Source: Methanoculleus horonobensis
GTDB lineage: Archaea > Halobacteriota > Methanomicrobia > Methanomicrobiales > Methanoculleaceae
Assembly: GCF_001602375.1 (NCBI RefSeq)
Contig: NZ_BCNY01000014.1
Coordinates: 372,001-436,000, forward strand
DNA: 64,000 nucleotides
Direction: 5' to 3'
The notes beneath the pieces are model-generated. The model saw only the letters and a program-made list of their open reading frames with translations. It searched no databases and was not told where the DNA came from. Made by a program: the position numbers and the translations under genes. Below are positions 60,644 through 64,000 of this stretch, piece by piece (the stretch's first letter is position 1; every line of letters begins with the position of its first letter).

Positions 60644-61475
60644 AATTCCTATTGGAGACGCCGTCGAAGCGCTCGTCGACTGGATCGAGCAGTACTTCGG
60701 CTGGCTGCTCGATGCCATCAGCGAAGGGCTCGGGTTCCTCATCGGCGGGTTTCAGAGCATCCTGATCGCCATACCGGCACCGATCCTGATCGTCCTGGTA
60801 AGCGTGCTGGTCTGGTTCGTCACCCGGCGCGATATCAAATTGGCAGGGCTTACCGCGCTCGGCCTGCTGCTGATCTGGGATCTCCAGCTCTGGGACCTCG
60901 CCATGCTCACCCTGGCGCTCGTCCTCGTCTCGACGATCGTCGCGCTCGCGATATCGATCCCGCTCGGTATCGCGGCCGCAGGAAGCGACGCGCTCAATGC
61001 AGCGCTCCGGCCGATCCTCGACTTCATGCAGACGATGCCCTCGTTCGTGTACCTCATCCCCGCCGTGATCTTCTTCGGCATCGGGAACGTGCCGGGCACC
61101 ATCGCAACGGTCGTCTTCGCGATACCGCCGGCATTGCGCCTCACCAACCTCGGGATCCGGCAGGTGCCGATCGAACTGATCGAGGTCGCGGACGCGTTCG
61201 GCTCGACGCCGCGGCAGAAACTCCTCAAGGTGCAGCTCCCGGTTGCGCTTCCCACCATCATGGCAGGGGTGAACCAGTGCATCATGCTCGCCCTCTCCAT
61301 GGTCGTCATCGCATCGATGATCGGTGCCAGAGGGCTCGGCTACCAGGTGCTCGTGGGCATCCAGCGGGTGAATATCGGCATGGGGTTCGAGGCGGGGCTT
61401 GCCATCGTGATCATCGCGATCATCCTCGACCGGATCACCCAGAACCTCGTGCCGCAGCACAATGAGAGGTCGTGA
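60630..61475 (+). CDS. proW: Glycine betaine/proline-type ABC transporter, permease
   Basis: A 281-residue inner-membrane permease with an amphipathic N-terminal helix (VDWIEQYFGWLLDAISEGLG) and about six transmembrane helices from residue 48. The EAA-type coupling loop is IELIEVADAFGSTPRQKLLK near 185. VYLIPAVIFFGIGNVPGTIA near 138 is typical of ProW/OpuAB. Its start lies within the end of the ATPase gene. The binding-protein gene is separated by 388 bases. Confidence 0.94.
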   Translation: MQLPKIPIGDAVEALVDWIEQYFGWLLDAISEGLGFLIGGFQSILIAIPAPILIVLVSVLVWFVTRRDIKLAGLTALGLLLIWDLQLWDLAMLTLALVLVSTIVALAISIPLGIAAAGSDALNAALRPILDFMQTMPSFVYLIPAVIFFGIGNVPGTIATVVFAIPPALRLTNLGIRQVPIELIEVADAFGSTPRQKLLKVQLPVALPTIMAGVNQCIMLALSMVVIASMIGARGLGYQVLVGIQRVNIGMGFEAGLAIVIIAIILDRITQNLVPQHNERS

Positions 61476-61863
61476 CCGGGAAAAGCGGATCGGACCTCAT
61501 ATTTTTTCGCGTCCTTCCCGGATGCCCGGCAACGGCAGAACGACGATGCTGCATGCACACCGGGCATGGTTTCCCGGCCGGACAACCTTTGAAATCCGGT
61601 TTCAAAAGACCTCCGTTTGTCGAACAGAACCCGTAAAACCTAAATAGGGTTAAGTCCATACGTTGAACCGGTCAAAAACTGGCCTTTTTGCCCTGGGGTG
61701 CAAACACGCCAGGAGTGGCATTTACCGCCACCTCTGCTCTATGTCCGGGTCAACGGCGCCTTCGTCGTCCCGGACAGTTCGTGAGAGCCCGGAACCCCAC
61801 ACAGCCGGGTTCTGAATGCAATCTACCCGCCTTCTGGCGGGACAAAAATCTATAAGGTGAATT
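61476..61863. other. Structured, gene-free region between permease and binding-protein genes
   Basis: It contains an oligo-T tract (TATTTTTTCG, 61500-61509) after the permease, then several stems: GTGGC...GCCAC (about 61715-61732), AGCCCGG...CCGGGTT (61787-61813) and CCCGCC-TTCT-GGCGGG (61827-61842), and finally AAAATCTATAAGGTGA just before the ATG. The stems and own TATA-like CTATAAG suggest separate or attenuated expression of the binding protein. No reading frame looks real. Confidence 0.5.
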
Positions 61864-62733
61864 ATGGTTCGAAAAATTGGAAGCCTGCTCGCACTGACGG
61901 GCTTAATTCTGACACTCTGCCTCTTCTCTGCCGGCTGCACCGGTACGGAAACTGAGGCAAAAAAGGTCAGCATCGGCTACGTCACGTGGGACTGTGCAAT
62001 TGCCAGCAGCAACGTGATGAAGCAGGTCTTTGAAGAAGCGGGATACGATGTCGAAATGGTCGCAGTCGACGCAGGACCGCTCTTCCAGGCGCTCGCCAGC
62101 GGGGACGTCGACTTCACGACGACCGGATGGCTCCCCCACACCCACGAGCACTACTGGGAGCAGTACGGCGACCAGATCGATTACGTCAATGAAAATATCC
62201 CCGGCGCGGCACGTATCGGGCTTGTCGTCCCGACTTACGTGACCATCGACTCGATCGAGGAGATGAACGACGTCTCGGATCAGTTCGGCGGCAGGATCGT
62301 CGGCATCGAGCCCGGTGCGGGCATCATGACCCGGACCGAACAGGCCATCGATGAGTACGATCTCAACTACGAGCTGGTTGCGAGCAGCAGCGCCGGCATG
62401 GCAACTGAACTTTCCTCCTCCATCAACAACGAGGAGTGGGTCGTGGTGACCGGATGGTCGCCGCACTGGAAGTTCGGCCGCTTCGACCTCAAGTTCCTCG
62501 AAGACCCGAAGGGCGTCTACGGCGGGGCCGAGGACGTCGTGACTCTCGCGCGCCAGGGTCTGGCGGAAGACGACCCGGAGGCCCACGCCATCCTTGAGCG
62601 GTTCGAGTGGACTGCCGAGGACATCGCGTTGGTCATGACCGATATCGAGGGCGGCATGTCCGAAGAGGAAGCCGCGCAGAAGTGGGTCGACGCCAACCGC
62701 GACAAGGTCGACGTCTGGCTCGGGAACGCATAA
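61864..62733 (+). CDS. proX: Glycine betaine-type substrate-binding lipoprotein
   Basis: A 289-residue extracellular binding protein. The signal peptide ends in a lipobox with C25 (LFSAGC), so it is lipid-anchored. The mature part has IGYVTWDCAIASSNVMKQVF near 40 and FTTTGWLPHTHEHYWEQYGD near 85, the OpuAC-type pattern with tryptophans that cage a quaternary ammonium group; WVVVTGWSPHWKFGRFDLKF near 190 supplies another. This points to betaine, choline or a related osmolyte. The start follows AAGGTGAATT. It ends in an oligo-T terminator. Confidence 0.93.
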   Translation: MVRKIGSLLALTGLILTLCLFSAGCTGTETEAKKVSIGYVTWDCAIASSNVMKQVFEEAGYDVEMVAVDAGPLFQALASGDVDFTTTGWLPHTHEHYWEQYGDQIDYVNENIPGAARIGLVVPTYVTIDSIEEMNDVSDQFGGRIVGIEPGAGIMTRTEQAIDEYDLNYELVASSSAGMATELSSSINNEEWVVVTGWSPHWKFGRFDLKFLEDPKGVYGGAEDVVTLARQGLAEDDPEAHAILERFEWTAEDIALVMTDIEGGMSEEEAAQKWVDANRDKVDVWLGNA

Positions 62734-62740
62734 CCCTCTC

Positions 62741-62747
62741 TTTTTTT
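62741..62747 (+). terminator. Oligo-T terminator after proX
   Basis: CTCTCTTTTTTTCC about 8 nt past the stop codon, a good archaeal termination signal. Confidence 0.55.
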
Positions 62748-62805
62748 CCAACTCGCTCTAAACGCTTCGCATACTCTGCCGGTTTGTTATCTGGTGGTAC
62801 TCACC

Positions 62806-63346
62806 TGCCCTGGCCTTCGGCCTCCTCCCCTTCCTGAGGAGCGGGGCAGCCATGGCGATAAACGATGTTTCGACAGGAACAGGGTTCGAACACCTCCTGG
62901 TGCTAGCCTGGCGGAAAGCCTTATCCCGGGAGCGAGCCGGGACCCTTTACATTTCCAGGTTCTCCCATACTGTGGACCGTGGGAGACTCGCACCTTTGGT
63001 GCTCGAACTCCGCCTGCCCTTCGGGCACGCATCGTTTATCGCCATTGGGGAAGGGGCCGACGGGGAGTGCGATGCTCCGAAGGAGCAGAGCTCGACCACC
63101 GTCAGGTGGGAAGGGGGGCCTGCCCCCTCCCCTGTCTCTACCATGTAAGCCCCTAACTGTTGCCCCCACCCCGCCCGCGCTTCGCGCTCCTCACTCGCAC
63201 CTTCGCACCTGCGGTGCTCGAACTCCGTTCCTGATGGAACATCGTTCTTCGGTGCTCATGCTCCGGCCCTATGGCCCGTCGCACCCCACACCTCGGGGCG
63301 GGGGCAGTGCGTGGCGATATCCCCACGGTCCAGTGTCCCGGGATTT
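62806..63346 (-). repeat. Dispersed intergenic repeat, copy I (longest)
   Basis: It contains GGCCTTCGGCC (62813-62823), AACGATGTTTCGACAGGAAC, GAACACCTCCTGGTGC, GTGGACCGTGGGAGAC, GCACCTTTGGTGC (62990-63002), GCCCTTCGGGC, CCACCGTCAGGTGG, GGGGGGCCTGCCCCC, CCCCCACCCCGCCCGCG, CGCTTCGCG, GTTCCTGATGGAAC, CCCCGAGGTGTGGGGT (on the minus strand) and the end GTGGCGATATCCCC with ACGGTCCAGTGTCCC (63311-63338). The stretch 63163-63308 is an exact inverted copy of 54750-54895 by my reading. Confidence 0.9.
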
Positions 63347-63566
63347 CTCACGGTTAGGGCCGTATATTCGAGTTTGAGGCGTTATCTGGTTTCGAGCCAC
63401 AACGATGCGTCAGAAATGGAACTAGATTACTACAAGGTGCGAGTTGCACAGTCCGCTAAAAATCCCTGGACGGGCTCCCCCACCGGGGAACCCTATGGCT
63501 TCCGGCCGGGAAGAGCCCACAATCGTTCTCACCCGTGAACCCGGGTGAAACAGTTGCAACGATATT
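63347..63566. other. Spacer between copy I and argF
   Basis: This is the 3' flank of argF. A frame at 63311-63538 reads out of the repeat and is not credible. CTCCCCCACCGGGGAACC (63475-63492) and ACCCGTGAACCCGGGTG (63530-63546) can form small stems. No gene seen. Confidence 0.35.
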
Positions 63567-64000
63567 TCAATCGACCGACGTCATCCCGCCCGCGATCAGG
63601 CGCACGAGGAGCGCCTTCTGCGCGTGGAGCCTGTTCTCGGCCTGATCCCAGACGATGCTCTGCGGCCCTTCCATCACCTCGTCGGTGATCTCCTCGCCCC
63701 GGTGGGCGGGGAGGCAGTGCATCACGAGAGCGTCGGGGGACGCCTGCGCGAGGAGGCGGGAGTCTATCGTGTAGCCCTTGAGCGCCTGCAGCCGTTCGGC
63801 ACGCTCCTGCTCGTCGCCCATCGAGACCCAGATGTCGGTGTAGAGGACGTCCGCGTCCCTGACCGCTTCGTCCGGGTCCGTGACGATGGTGACCTTTCCT
63901 CCCGCTGCCCGTGCCTGGTCGACGATCTCGTCCTTCGGCCGGTAGCGCGACGGGCTCGCAACCGCAACCTCCATCCCGGTCAGGGCGGTGGAGAGAAGCC
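63567..64000 (-). CDS. argF: Ornithine carbamoyltransferase, C-terminal part (cut by window edge)
   Basis: About 144 C-terminal residues, open to the window end, so the carbamoyl-phosphate domain lies outside. Diagnostic blocks are VLYTDIWVSMGDEQERAE, MHCLPAHRGEEITDEV with the catalytic cysteine, and SIVWDQAENRLHAQKALLVR at the end. It makes citrulline for the argininosuccinate synthase encoded 4.6 kb upstream, using carbamoyl phosphate from CarAB. An internal ATG at 63974 is not the real start. Confidence 0.94.
   Translation of the reverse strand, partial: LLSTALTGMEVAVASPSRYRPKDEIVDQARAAGGKVTIVTDPDEAVRDADVLYTDIWVSMGDEQERAERLQALKGYTIDSRLLAQASPDALVMHCLPAHRGEEITDEVMEGPQSIVWDQAENRLHAQKALLVRLIAGGMTSVD

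Noticed and set aside
4160-63346. Classical insertion sequences carrying a transposase
   Set aside because: No DDE, HUH or serine/tyrosine recombinase motif is found in any frame; the repeats are non-coding.
54640-63346. Integrated element or composite transposon bounded by copies H and I
   Set aside because: The genes between them are core metabolic genes with native composition, and no integrase or target duplication is visible.

Overview
The window is about 64 kb of GC-rich archaeal chromosome, most like a motile hydrogenotrophic methanogen of the Methanomicrobiales (Methanoculleus-like; the genus is my inference). Support comes from methanogenesis marker protein 14, a formaldehyde-activating enzyme, aIF5A, Pelota, ABCE1/RLI, an RqcH-type protein, a full archaellum (arl/fla) operon with two archaellins, a che operon with the archaeal adaptor CheF, myo-inositol-phosphate synthase, and TATA boxes sitting 23-31 nt upstream of several start codons.

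Layout. 1-4.1 kb: the tail of a B12-binding/radical SAM protein, a metallophosphoesterase, a CYTH-domain protein, a stand-alone NTPase and an FKBP-type prolyl isomerase. 5.1-10.8 kb: a ribosome rescue and recycling block (rqcH and pelA overlapping by ATGA, then an EMC6-like membrane protein and ABCE1). 11.3-26.5 kb, minus strand: a motility island made of two archaellins, arlD/E, G, F, H, I, J, an unusual acidic membrane protein, cheF, then cheY-cheB-cheA-cheC-cheD and a secreted beta-propeller protein. cheC carries a frameshift as read here. 26.9-37.7 kb: an exported protein, agmatinase with aIF5A, an inositol/NADP phosphatase next to NAD kinase, a DUF169 protein, an ACT protein with homoserine dehydrogenase, an HTH protein related to methanogenesis marker 11 and TiaS, a DUF2284 protein, myo-inositol-phosphate synthase and Fae. 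37.8-39.8 kb: tRNA-Gly(GCC), a PrsW-like membrane protease and a polytopic membrane protein. 39.9-45.6 kb: a tightly overlapping tetrapyrrole operon (precorrin-2 dehydrogenase, hemA, hemB, hemL, hemC, uroporphyrinogen-III methyltransferase; no hemD). 46.2-64 kb: ilvD, beta-carbonic anhydrase, a small cysteine-rich protein, an iron-sulfur flavoprotein, carAB, Mmp14, a flavin-type split-barrel protein, argG, a glycine-betaine-type ABC transporter and the end of argF.

How it fits together. Arginine and pyrimidine precursor synthesis (carAB, argG, argF), tetrapyrrole synthesis feeding F430, cobamide and siroheme, osmolyte uptake, translation quality control and taxis are all core physiology. The most unusual content lies between the genes. 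At least nine intergenic places (near 4.2, 4.8, 8.1, 10.9, 27.6, 34.5, 45.7, 54.7 and 63 kb) hold members of one dispersed repeat family. Members have ends related to GTGGCGATATCCCC, a G-rich/C-rich palindrome, and strings of short hairpins with about 3-nt loops, many with GNA-type loops on one strand. Two members share a 146-bp inverted identity by my reading. No transposase, CRISPR array or prophage is visible.
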